Of a DNA stretch of 64,000 bases, positions 38,600-49,006 are shown piece after piece. The position numbers and the translations under genes were made by a program. The DNA comes from Apostichopus japonicus. Lineage: Eukaryota > Echinodermata > Holothuroidea > Aspidochirotida > Stichopodidae. The stretch lies in contig NC_092566.1 in NCBI RefSeq assembly GCF_037975245.1, positions 7,730,001 to 7,794,000 on the forward strand, in the 5' to 3' direction. Position 1 is the first letter of the stretch; each line of letters starts with the position of its first letter. The notes beneath the pieces are model-generated. The model was not told the origin of the DNA and did not search any database. It saw only the letters and a program-made list of their open reading frames with translations.

Positions 38600-38720
38600 T
38601 AATAAACTTACCTGGTGCTTTAGAAATGGAAAAGTAAATAGTGCAGATGTTGTGAAGAGATAGGTGTATGAGGAATCTAGGAACTACTGCACCCTAGTAC
38701 TAACCCTCCAGTCAACAAAT
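38600..38720 (+). repeat. CTTACC/GGTAAG family, diverged copy
   Basis: AAACTTACCTGGTGC at the left is followed by a core-like AAATGGAAAAGTAAATAGTG and TTGTGAAGAGATAGGTGTA at the right, then CACCCTAGTAC. The order matches the family with substantial divergence. Confidence 0.35.
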
Positions 38721-39984
38721 CAGTTTAATTACCAATCATTACTGAAACCTACCACACATTTACTACTCTGCCTGAAGAGTGAAATACAGGCTAGCAAACT
38801 GAATCACTTTACGACCCTCAGCCGCAACCTATAAATTTAAATTTATATTCAAATTTATATTCAAATTAAGGTAGAATATTGGATTGTTCTTATTATGCTA
38901 CAAATGTGGTGCTTCATTTGTAAAATGTGAAAATTGCAGTTTTTGTTTCCACTTTTTCTAAATAAAGGACTTTGTACAATAAACCCAAGCCTGACAGCAA
39001 TACCACATTCTACCTAACGAGAAAAAAAACACAAATTGCCATGATTTTGAACATTTTTGGCAGTGTGGAGTGTGGACGCTAGAAGCATCCTTATTTTAAG
39101 CCAGTGCTTGCATTTGTGTCTCTGCATGCTGTTTACAAATGTGCACATTGACAAATCTCCTCAAACTGCAAAATTTGTTGTTGTTGCAGAGTGAACATAA
39201 TTTATCGTTTGTTGTAAATTTGCAAATCACCGCGATGAAAAAGACCATTACATTCATTTTTCCTTTGTTTTACAACGTAGAGAATCGTCGGAAAGTGAAC
39301 CAGAGATGAATACGGCAATCTCTTGAGGAAAGTGCATCCTAAACCTCACGATGTTACAAGATTTAAAACCCATCGATTGTAAGTTCTGCCTTTATAGGTC
39401 TGAGAAGACTCAGAAGTAAGAGATGCTTGAGAATATCTATCAGGGAGAATGGAATTTATATATGACAGAGAAAGCCAGCTATAAATCTACTAAGCATTAT
39501 TTATTATTATACCTTTGTCTCTTGAAACTTTATTTTTTTACTACCGAAACATTTCAGCTGTGACATTGAGATGCGATGGTGTTCTTGAAGTTCGTGGGTT
39601 TAAATTAGAGTGATGTCGTTAATGGTCAAGAGTGAGTTTGAATCGAATCATGGTATGAGGACGTGAAGAGTTGGAGGAGGACTGCTGACATAAGACCTTT
39701 CTTTGTTTTTGTTTTCTGCTTTTCGTATGGCATTAGGCTGATATCAGGAACTAGATATTTTTTTCATTTTGATCGTTTTCTGATGTACCTCACTAAAGAT
39801 GATATAGTGCCCTGATCGTTAAATACACGGATCAGGCTACCGTGCCACTGTCATATATTGGACCTTGTAGCATATTAATATTAATACAGTACGTTAGTTA
39901 CAATTGGGTCAATTAATCAACATCCAAATGCCACCTTTTACATTTACATTTACTGAACCTTCTATATATCTATTTCAAACGTTT

Positions 39985-40170
39985 AACATTCAGACCTCAA
40001 TGTGACTTTTGATCTCAGCTACGGTCTACCAAAAACTTACTGGATGTGACAACCCAAACTGCACATATGTCAATTTTGAAAACTGTCCAGATTGATTCTT
40101 TTGAGATAACATATATATGTAAACCACTTTTCACCCTTTTGCAGATGTCAAATGACCTTTGACCTTTACT
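39985..40170 (+). repeat. TGACC-type repeat fragment
   Basis: Contains CAGACCTCAATGTGACTTTT and AATGACCTTTGACCTTTAC with intervening AACCCAAACTGCACATATG, matching the loose family. It includes a perfect DR1-type pair at 40153-40165. Confidence 0.4.
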
Positions 40171-40609
40171 AAAAGCCACATACTTATTACTTACATTCTG
40201 TATGGGACATGCATACCTATGCCAAATATTCCATTAAATATCTCTCAATTATTTATGGAATTCTTGAGGACCATTTTGTCACCAAAACCAACTAACTACG
40301 AGTGGATACAAAAATCTGAAATGATTCGCATTAATTACAGGTCCCTTTACACTATTTTTTTTTTCATGTGACTTTTCAAACTTTTGAAACTGCAAAAATT
40401 CTTGAGCATGAAAGGAGTTTAAAAGGAATATTAGTTTGACCTTCATGCATATCATCTGAAGAGACCATCGCAGGACATTTGATTTTAATACACCCGAATA
40501 TCTTCACAAGGCCAATAACAATAATCGCGCAGTAGGCCTAACATATTTGCATATTGGCTGCCAGGATCAAATATAGAACTCCCGAGTAATTTACGGCAGG
40601 GATACTTAC

Positions 40610-40697
40610 CCTCGTGTAAGTTTGGCGTCCTAATCTTTTTATTGTGGGCATCTTTTGGAGGCTCGTACGTCTCGCCGCCATTCAACCTCTTGTTTCT
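40610..40697 (-). CDS. TCF: Probable TCF/LEF exon 2 (88 nt)
   Basis: This is an internal exon by structure. On the minus strand a pyrimidine-rich acceptor ending TTTGCAG precedes 40697, and an excellent donor GAGG|GTAAGTAT follows 40610. The 88 nt are open in the frame that continues from exon 1 (phase 0 in, phase 1 out) and encode 29 residues, including KRLNGGETYEPPKDAHNKK. In vertebrate TCF7L2 and LEF1 the segment after the beta-catenin-binding domain carries a similar basic stretch (KRQDGGLF in TCF7L2, EPYHDKAREH in LEF1), and KRLNGG resembles it. Its strand, phase and position ~4.5 kb after exon 1 support membership of the same transcript. Similarity to known TCFs is weak, so it could belong to another gene or be an alternative exon. 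A codon-like richness in CpG (GGCGGCGAGACG) sets it apart from the AT-rich flanks. Confidence 0.6.
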
Positions 40698-42296
40698 CTG
40701 CAAATGGAGAGTAATAGGTAAATTACATCGAGTGGGCTCTACATCTCCGAGTCGTGTATAGATTGTTAGTTTAATGCTAATTGGAGTCTATGGGCAAACA
40801 GTTAAATGCTCCTTCCCTCACAGAGACTTAATTACCCCATATGAATGCTTCTGCCAATAAAAAAAAAAACAGCTTCATAAAGAGCTGTTTCTTAAGATTA
40901 AATGGCGGACAGAATCGTAAGTGCTGTCGTCGTAGCTATACGATAGTTTCGTAAGAAGAAGAGTGACACGATACCGAGGAATGATGGCACTAGTTCACCA
41001 CTCATGTGTATTCATAGCAATCGCAGACAATAAGAGCCTGCAAAAATGGCATCTTTATATTCACTTCATTATTATTTCAGACTTGGCATTTTTCAAATTT
41101 GACTATAAAAAAATATATATATATTTATATATAGATATATAGCTTCTAAGTGACATTCCTTGTCAAAGTGAACATTCATCCAATTCCTGGCAATAATGTC
41201 ATATTGTTGAGACACACGGTAAAGTACTAACAATAGCTCAACATACAATCAACTGCATGTGTGTGAAAGTACAGTAGGTTAGACAACGGGGCTGACCCCC
41301 CTTGAAACTGGTAACAAGGATGATGGTAAGAGAATTTCTATAAATAAAGTGGTACATGCATGGTAGAGGTGTAAACAAAACCTGAGCCAGGAAAAGGTAT
41401 TTATTTGAGAACTTTGTATCACTTCTTCTTCCTGTATTAAACAATAGATCAAAGTGCCCATTGTCTATTATGTGTGTTCTTTTTTGGGGCAATAACAGCT
41501 GCTCAAATTTAGCACAGTGGGTGGGGAATTTCTTATTTTCTTGTTGGAAGAAGGAGAGGAGGGATGAATTGAATTACGGAAAAGGTGACTTAAATTTAAA
41601 GCTGTGTTCCCTGTAACAATTCCCTGATCAGAAACGAAAATCTTTGTCTCCATTTCTTTGGGTAACAAACCAAACCATGGTTAGTAACCCATCAAAATGC
41701 AAATTTTAAAACAGCCACATCTGGACTTTTTCAGTAATTTTCTCTCCACTGTAGCCGATTTTCTACAGTGTTGAAGACTAAACCAAAATTTAGGTACAAA
41801 CTGAATATCAAAACTGAATAAATGAATTAATGTGTGACTGAAAGATTGCCGCAGCACGTTCGTTTATCGCTCACGTTTCGCTCAAACATTCCCATGGCAA
41901 AGGTCTGTTCGACAATAACGTTTTCAACATTGACCATGTATACCTTACTACTACTATGTGGAACTAATACACCATCAGGAATCTCTTTCCAAAACTGACA
42001 ATCTGTAATCGACTTGATATTACAAAAACGAAAAAAAAAACGAAATCCTGAGCACATGGTTGGAAACAATTTTTTGGATATTTAGAATAGATGCATCTTT
42101 TATTTCTTTCATAGTAAGACATGTTTTTTTTACAAGTATAATTATGACTTAAATTCAAAATCGATATTACTTTGGCAATGAAAAGGAACTAGAGTAGCAT
42201 TGAGAGGCAGACTTTGGTTAAAAGTTTTTACACAATAAAGTTTACAATAATCAGTGATACAGTCTTTACACAAATTGTATCTTTAAAATGATTTTG

Positions 42297-42360
42297 CTTG
42301 TTTACAAAACATTTTGTTTGTTTACAAAACATTCTGCTTGTTTACAAAACATTTTGCTGC
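42297..42360 (+). repeat. 21-bp tandem repeat, 3 copies
   Basis: Unit TTGTTTACAAAACATTTTG(C/T) repeats three times. Each copy holds TGTTTAC, the forkhead core, on the plus strand. Confidence 0.9.
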
Positions 42361-45196
42361 TTTGAATGTGTTACAACAGGACCTGACTCTGGAGTGTTGA
42401 TAATGATCACAGGTCAGATAATCAGATGCTAATAAACATCAATGACATTTCTAGTTTGTCTCCAGCTCTGTCCCAAGTATTGTCAAATTTGGGCTGGATT
42501 GACTACGTAGTTAATAAGAAGAGGTCTCTTCTTGTTTGTGACCTGAAATTTTCTCTTTTTTCACACCAAACAAAACAAGAACTGGATCACGAGTAGTGGG
42601 GTGTGAGGTTTGCAAGTTCTCTGTCTAAAGCATACATGTATATGGGTTAATGTGGAAGGCAGGCAAGCTTAAGGACCATCGCTACATCTACACTATATCA
42701 AAGAAACCAACATATGAGATCACAGGCAAATGTTTGCAGAAAGATCAGAGCTTTACAATGGGTATTGTCAGAACTATAATGGGATCTCACATGGCCCTCT
42801 TCACACTACTTTTGTATTTTTTCCCCTTGTTCCTTATTTGGTAAGCAATTTTTTTTCTCGACACGAACTACACTTCCAGTGTTTTAACTGATGTGAAACT
42901 AACAAAGTTGCAAACCAAGGATAACAACAAATTGCTAATTGTTTACCCCAAAAAACTGTATCACAGCAATGGAATGAAGCATTTCGTACCGGTTCATACC
43001 AGCATGTTCTTGTTAGATACACACTGAAGAGATACGATAATGAGGTCAGCATACCCAAAACAGATATCAATAAAAATCGAATAAAAATACAAATTGATTT
43101 TAGAATTGTTAGCAAACTAAGTTCAGTTTGAAGACAAGACACAGTAATAGTACATCCAAACTACGATTAAAATTTAGAAGAATCTGTACCAAGTCAAATT
43201 TACACAAATGAAATTGACATCTTACGATAACGTAAACTTGGTTATTCTACTTTTTGATTTTTTTCCTGCTATTATTTGTACTTAACTGAAAATCCATTGG
43301 AAAGACAAGTTTTTTTATAAGTTTTGTTAATTTTTATTTCATAGAAAATGGACAAAAAGTCTGTTATAATTTCGTTGATCCCTCAAAGATTTAGATTAAA
43401 TACTAGTTATGATTTATGTTGTCACAAAATTATGTTGCGGTATATGGCTTAAACTCAAATCGTAGGAAACACAAGACACTTGACAAATGGAGACACTTAA
43501 CAATATTTTTATTGTATTGAAAACAGCACTCATACTCTCAGAATAGGTACTGTATATCTAACTATGACTGCATGTTCATCCCACAATTACCACTTTGTTA
43601 TTGAAATTCCAGTACTAATCCCGTTTGAGGGCGAAACTGTGCCAGGCAGTACCGAGTCCAACAATTTAGCTGACACATCATTAACAGTACGTAACAATTT
43701 GTGTATGAAAATGAAATCTACTTCTAACAAAGAAACGTAATTATACACATTTGTGCAATTGTTGTTTTGAAACTTTTCATAACACTAATCTGTGTGTGTG
43801 TGTCATTTTACAATCCACATTTCGAAGAGCATCACACCACACAGTTATATACGGTACATGAATACTGTTAAAAGCATACACCAGTGTCATTTTCCCAAAA
43901 TGCATACATGTGCTTGCAAATTTTACGACCTTGCACACATTTATAGAATCAATGTAAGCTGAACGGATAAAATCTCACTCATCTTGTAGCGTGAATGTTC
44001 AAGTCTGAGCACTATGCAACAATTTGATTCTGACATTACGGAATGTTTTGATGACTTAATCCATCTTCTAATAAATTTATATATTAATACAGGTCTGTTT
44101 TTTGGCCTTGTAACCAATTTTTAGTTGCTATGGAATATGGGATATGATCCAGACTGCATGCAATTTTTTTAAATAAGTAAACTACTGTATCAAATACTCA
44201 TGAATAAGTTACATACTAAACTTTCTAACATGACATGTGTTTGTCAAAACAGAAATGAATTTTCATCCAACTATAGACTTTATTCTTGTAAGTTGTAGTC
44301 TAATGCTAGGTTTCTTGCTCTGTGCTTGGGCCTAATCCACACAATTACTGAAAAGAAATGACCCGTCCATGTGCTAACTGTTAACCCTGCATGACATAGT
44401 GGCGTTAACTCTCATAGCATGACACAGTTAAGCCTGCATGCCTTATTTTATAGATTACCACCGATTTAGGGTAAAATTTATGTTACCTTGTTAAGACCAA
44501 GTTCTCTGTTTTTAATGTATTGTGTCTGTAGAACGTTTTTACCTAGAACTTAGAAGTAACCAAATTCTTCATTGTTTACCTTACTTTTGATATGTTTTAC
44601 CATTACTACTAAGTAGTTATATGAGTAAATGTATTTCTTCTCATGTTTACAACATGCCTTTATTTAACTAGAACAATAGAACCTTCACATACCAGAATAA
44701 TTTAAATGCCTACTATACAGACTGACAACAACAAACAGGAATTAGACCTACAATTAGGCTAGGCTACCCCTGCCATTACTAGTACTACAGTTTACAGATA
44801 AGGACAAGGCCCCTGTAGACAAGTTTAAGCGACAAAAAACATTGAACTTCTGCCTATTGCTCACTGCGATGTAGTACTATTTATTGTAAACCACCCAAGA
44901 CCTTTCGATTTTCACGTCCTATCCAATTTCTAACTTTCAACTTACAAGGTACAGTGCTGTAACGTTAAACTTGTTGTGAGAACGACGTGACCTCTGTAGC
45001 CTATGCAACTCATAACACACCGTGCAAGTACGCATACCCTAAATAGGCCTAGTAATAGTAGTAGTAGTAGCGCTATGGCTTGTAGAACTTGATGAGTATT
45101 GGTTGTAAAATTTGATTTGGCTTAAACGATGTTTTGACATTACGAATTACAGTAATGGCAATGACTGGTAATATATTTCATACTTCAAACACACCG

Positions 45197-45205
45197 CCTT
45201 TGATC
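45197..45205 (-). promoter_or_regulatory. TCF-type site in TCF intron 1
   Basis: CCTTTGATC on the plus strand, GATCAAAGG on the gene strand, 16 nt inside the intron. It matches the core of the TCF/LEF HMG-box site (AGATCAAAGG). Inference only. Confidence 0.35.
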
Positions 45206-45221
45206 GACACAAGACAATTAC

Positions 45222-45440
45222 CTGAGAATTAGCCCCTTTCAGTGATGTGGGATCCCCCTCAATCACCAAGCTCGATTTCACGTCATTCAGATCATCTGGG
45301 TTAGCGAATCCGTACGAGTCTTGAACTGAAGCGGGTCCATTTTCGATCACTCTTTCCTCCCCGTCTCCTTCGGTTCGGAAAGTTTTGACTTCTTCTTCGG
45401 CAGCGTCATCTAATCCGCCACGACTAGGTTCCTGTGGCAT
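45222..45440 (-). CDS. TCF: TCF/LEF transcription factor, first coding exon (beta-catenin-binding domain)
   Basis: This exon encodes the N-terminus of a TCF/LEF (pangolin) HMG-box factor, which binds beta-catenin in the nucleus and switches on Wnt targets. It gives 73 residues, starting MPQ. Against human TCF7L2, recalled from general knowledge, E16, E17, F21, E24 and E29 fall at the same numbers as the beta-catenin-contacting residues. A second block, DLNDVKSSLV at residues 50-59, matches human DLADVKSSLV at 40-49, so the linker between them is 10 residues longer here. The exon is exactly 219 nt (phase 0) and ends NSQ at a clean CAG|GTAATT donor at 45222/45221; beyond it the frame runs on into non-TCF-like sequence. 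The start was chosen because MPQ is the family start and is the first ATG in this frame, although upstream out-of-frame ATGs exist. HMG and C-clamp exons were not found in the window. The family assignment is firm; the exact paralogue name is not meaningful in an invertebrate with a single TCF. Confidence 0.92.
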
Positions 45441-45463
45441 CCTTCAAAATGCATGAAAAACAT
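45410..45463 (-). other. Overlapping upstream ORF across the TCF start codon
   Basis: Two ATGs in the same frame (at 45463 and 45454) lie 23 and 14 nt upstream of the TCF start and are out of frame with it. Their 17-codon frame runs across the TCF ATG and ends at TAG (45410). If the transcript begins upstream of 45463, this short frame would reduce initiation at the TCF start, a common form of translational damping. Whether the leader contains these ATGs is not known, because no transcription start is visible. Confidence 0.35.
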
Positions 45464-45680
45464 CGAAAAATTTAAAATTCTTACGATAAAGTTACGCGAG
45501 CCAAAGCCGTTCGTAAGGTGTAATGTACACATGCATCCAATTGCATACTATGTAGTGAACGGCACTGTGTCTGGGTAAGATCAAAGCATTCACCGCACGT
45601 TTGATTGACAGGTCCGGCTGTCAGCGGGGGCACAAAGGACCAATCAATAATACCATGATAATGTGATGTCATTCATCCTA
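45441..45680 (-). promoter_or_regulatory. TCF upstream region / likely promoter-5'UTR
   Basis: The stretch directly upstream of the TCF start is richer in CpG than its surroundings. It carries a TCF-type AGATCAAAG (45578-45586), a CACAAAGG that reads CCTTTGTG on the gene strand near 45625, and an adjoining plus-strand CCAAT that reads ATTGG on the gene strand. No clear TATA box is visible, which is usual for developmental regulators. An ORF of 63 codons (45481-45672, minus) lies here but has no family resemblance and is treated as leader or promoter sequence. The exact start site cannot be placed from sequence. Confidence 0.4.
45578..45586 (+). promoter_or_regulatory. TCF-type site upstream of TCF
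   Basis: AGATCAAAG about 140 bp upstream of the start codon, matching the TCF/LEF consensus for nine bases. Inference only. Confidence 0.35.
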
Positions 45681-47940
45681 TTGAATATGCATGTTAATTC
45701 AACTTCCACGCTTATTTTTAACTAGGTACCACAAGTTTTAAATTTGATTTTTTTTCTTGCATGGTTATTTTATTGTCGATCTCTGTTCCAGTTAAGAAAG
45801 GAGAGTATAAGACAGAATTATAAATAACTGAATTACAGAAAATTTTAGAACTTGTGATGGAGAGTTCATGCGCGATAAATGAAAAAGATGTGCCCAATGT
45901 CAAAGAATGTCATATTTGAAATCATGCGATAAACTAGAGTTATTAAAATGCAATCAAAAGCAGCTTAGTCATAAAAAAAAGCATTTCGATTAGCTTTTTT
46001 GTTGGTAGTTTTTTTAAATATTTTAAATACATCTTTTAACATTATTTTTCCAAATATTAATAATGTAAACTAATAAAGCCACTGACGTGTTGCTTCCATT
46101 CATTTCTGTAACACTGTACTTAATCTTGAATTTTGGAAAAGAAATTAGAAAATATCCAATTTTTTAGAATTTCTGATATCGTGGTGGAAGGCTTTTTATC
46201 TCAAATATTTTTTTTTTAAATGTTCACATTGGTAGCTTCTTCTCAGCAGGTATGAAAATCAAAACAAGTTGGAACAATCAAACTAATTTCAATATTTGCC
46301 TCTGGCTTTGACAATAAGTAAGAGACTGTGTCCTACTTTACAAGTACAGTAAATTAGTGATGTTGAATACCCCCTGTATATTTGTTTTCTAAGAGTGGTT
46401 TGCGCAGGTGTTTGACGCTGAATTAAATGTTATATGGTAGCTCTCTACGCCTTCTGTGTTTAATTTAAACTTACGAGTTCTCCCCTCTGATGCACGAAAA
46501 CTTCAAAGTCGAATCTGCATACACAACGAGGCGCGAGAGGCAGTACCCTTATGAATATTCATAGCATTCCATTCGGTTTTTCACAATGACCAACTGTGAG
46601 GTGCTAATGGTGGAGACGCAAGTAAACAACGGCCTCTCAATGAATTGGTCAAATAATCCGGTCACGAACTTTTCTTGGAGAATTATGTGTTTTATTGATT
46701 TTTGGACAATAAACATTTAGCGAAGCCTGATCGTAGTTGCTTTGTGAGTCAGAATGGGGGATAGTAATCATAGGGTAGATTGTTTAAGATAGCCGATACG
46801 CATAACACACAATAGTTAGCCTATTAACGTTATATTATATGCTCTTTACAGTACAAGCAAGTCAAGCAGTGATCACATCATTGTGTGGCGTTCAGTAGCT
46901 TTTACAAAAGTGGGACGTACTGACCGGAGACGACTTAACGTAGGAAGTATATTGTACTATAACAGTGGGTGTCGTTAGGGAATTGTAAGGAAGAGGCGGG
47001 CGTCTCTTTACAATAATATTTAAGCCCCTCTTTAACGAAGAGTCGGTCAATACAGCACACACTATATATATAATACAAAATCTCTTGTAGTGTATTTCCT
47101 CAACGGCTTAAGTGACATAGGTTTTTCTTGGAACGTCGACGGATGGATTAATGATAACAAGTTAAAAAAAGAAGGAAAAAAAACATAAAGAGGCTAGATT
47201 GTCTGTATTAAATAAAAGCTTAACTCGTGATGATGATAGATGGCGTTGGAATTAAAAGAATTTTTTCCCTTCAATTTTCCTGGTAATCTTGCTTTTTCTC
47301 GTTTTTAATACTCCTTTACTTACAAAATGATAATTTATGTTAAATTGTGTAATTTTTATGTGTAAACGCGTAGATTTAATATTGTTTGCCTATTTTTGGT
47401 ACTAAACTTCTTTCTCTTTTTTTCGGAGGAATTTTAGGATTCCATGTTTTGTTTTTGTATCTCGACCTCCAATGACTTCGGGTGTCTATGTATTGCTGCC
47501 ACCCCCCCCCCCCCACCCTCCCCATTTTTTAACAAACCTTTGAGGTTTTGCACAATTTAAACTTTCCTGGTGTGACTTTGGGCGGACTAAACTTAACAGT
47601 TTGGTTGTCCAATACTTAATTATTTTCCAGTACTTTATTATATATTTTTTAAACTATCAGGTTGTAGCAAAGGCAAGAAATATCGGAAAGTTCCTAAAAT
47701 AACAACAACAAAAAGACAAGCATAAACACTTAATGAGAGTTTGCCATCTCGGAGAGGGGATTTCGTCATACCTCCCTGTCTGGTGATGTACGGTATGTCG
47801 CCATTAACCTTCTCTCCAACGAGTATATTATAGGTATAATATTATTGTCCAGGAGTTGGAGGAGGAAGGGGTGGGGGTGGGCTGGTATTATGTACATTGC
47901 TTACATTAATGATAATCCACCTAATCTTGTCCAAACTTAG
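45681..47940. other. Upstream intergenic stretch
   Basis: No coding. A CpG-richer block at 46520-46680 includes TTATGAATATTCATAGC and CTCAATGAATTGGTCAAATA, candidate enhancer of TCF about 1.1 kb upstream. Poly-C near 47500-47513. Confidence 0.35.
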
Positions 47941-47948
47941 ACACTAGG

Positions 47949-48327
47949 CAGGGGGGTAGGAAGCTTCCAAAAAGTGGGGGGGGGCACAACATCAGAGGGG
48001 CACTTTCTCATTCCAAAACCACCACTCGTTATGCTATAAACCGATATGCACCGGCCATATCACTTAAATATATATGATGTGTTAGTATGCTATCAATACT
48101 ATTTATTGAGATCGTTTATTGTTAACCGTGCTGCAAAAAGATATGAGATGCTTTTTTTAAAGTAGCATGTACAGACTAATAATAAATAATTTCAAATAAA
48201 ATATGAAAATTAACAAAGGCTTAAGATATCCAAATGACAATTCTTCATCAAAGGGGCACATTTGATATTTTGGAGGGGAAATGGGGGCCCCCATTCCTCC
48301 CCCTCCTTCCCCGGCTCCTACCCCCTG
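47949..48327. mobile_element. hAT-type MITE, 379 bp, with perfect 8-bp target duplication
   Basis: The element starts CAGGGGGGTAGGAAGC and ends as the reverse complement of CAGGGGGTAGGAGCCGG, giving terminal inverted repeats that begin CAGGGG as in hAT transposons. It is flanked on both sides by the identical 8 bp ACACTAGG (47941-47948 and 48328-48335), the duplication length hAT elements make. The inside holds no transposase, only G/C runs and AT-rich filler, so it is non-autonomous and would have been moved by a hAT transposase encoded elsewhere. The 96-codon frame starting at 48234 straddles the right edge and is spurious. Confidence 0.85.
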
Positions 48328-48732
48328 ACACTAGGGATAGGGCGTGGCAGGCGTGTTGTCCTCAACTTCTGAAACATGTGTCGTTGTATGAAATACAAAA
48401 TACTGAGTGTGTGACATCTTCCTATGATGGTTTAATGATATTTTCCTTTAACTTGTGTTTAAATAGTCTGGAATGTTCCTTTAACGAAGGACGTATCCTC
48501 ATTCCGGGCCTAAATGATATTTAATTTTTCTTAAATTTGAAGATAAATTCACAATATGCAAAAACAAAAAACATTCTCTTATATATATAGAAACTTATAT
48601 ACATATACTAAAATAGAAAACATCCAAGAATGAATTTGGACAGAAATTGTGTATCTGTTCTGTTTGTGTTTTGTCTAGTCTTGTTTCGATTTGTTGCTTG
48701 ATTTGGTGTTGTATTTTGCAACCCATTCATGC

Positions 48733-48998
48733 CAGTGACGTAGCTAGCGGAGTCAAGGGGGGGGGGGGGACACGTGCCCGGACGCAGGGCGCCGGGTTTT
48801 GAAGGGGGGCGTGAAAATGAGAGTAAATTAAATAAGCACGTTTTAGAGAAACATGACGAAATTGATGTATGAATATTTAAAGCCTAAAAGCCTATACAAC
48901 CAATATCAATTTATTTCACAATATTATAATTATAATTGGGGGGGGGGGCAATTTTCTACTCTTGCACCCGGGCGCCAAAACCTCTAGCTACGCCACTG
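48733..48998. mobile_element. hAT-type MITE, 266 bp, CAGTG(A/G)CGTAGCTAG ends
   Basis: The left end CAGTGACGTAGCTAG and right end CTAGCTACGCCACTG are inverted repeats. Flanks are ATTCATGC (48725-48732) and CTTCATGC (48999-49006), an 8-bp target duplication with one mismatch. The ends are followed inward by G-rich tracts on the left (GGGGGG...) and the matching region on the right (CCGGGCGCC), extending the imperfect inverted repeat. No coding capacity. It lies only ~400 bp from another hAT MITE. The terminus is of a type common in marine invertebrate genomes. Confidence 0.82.
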
Positions 48999-49006
48999 CT
49001 TCATGC

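Larger units (their letters stand above)
35263..40609. other. Non-coding stretch, possible TCF intron 2
   Basis: If 40610-40697 is TCF exon 2, this is intronic. It holds the X-box-like pair, one CTTACC/GGTAAG family copy and one TGACC fragment. No exon was recognised. Confidence 0.35.
40698..45221 (-). other. Putative TCF intron 1
   Basis: This 4.5-kb stretch lies between the two minus-strand exons and begins GTAATT after exon 1. It has no credible coding sequence; the short ORFs inside are AT-rich chance frames. It contains a TCF-type site 17 nt inside the intron (45197-45205), another AGATCAAAG near 41446-41454, a three-copy 21-bp repeat at 42297-42360 and a small (AT)n at 41108-41143. The DNA is otherwise ordinary AT-rich sequence. 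The assignment as an intron depends on the 40610-40697 exon being part of the TCF transcript. Confidence 0.5.
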
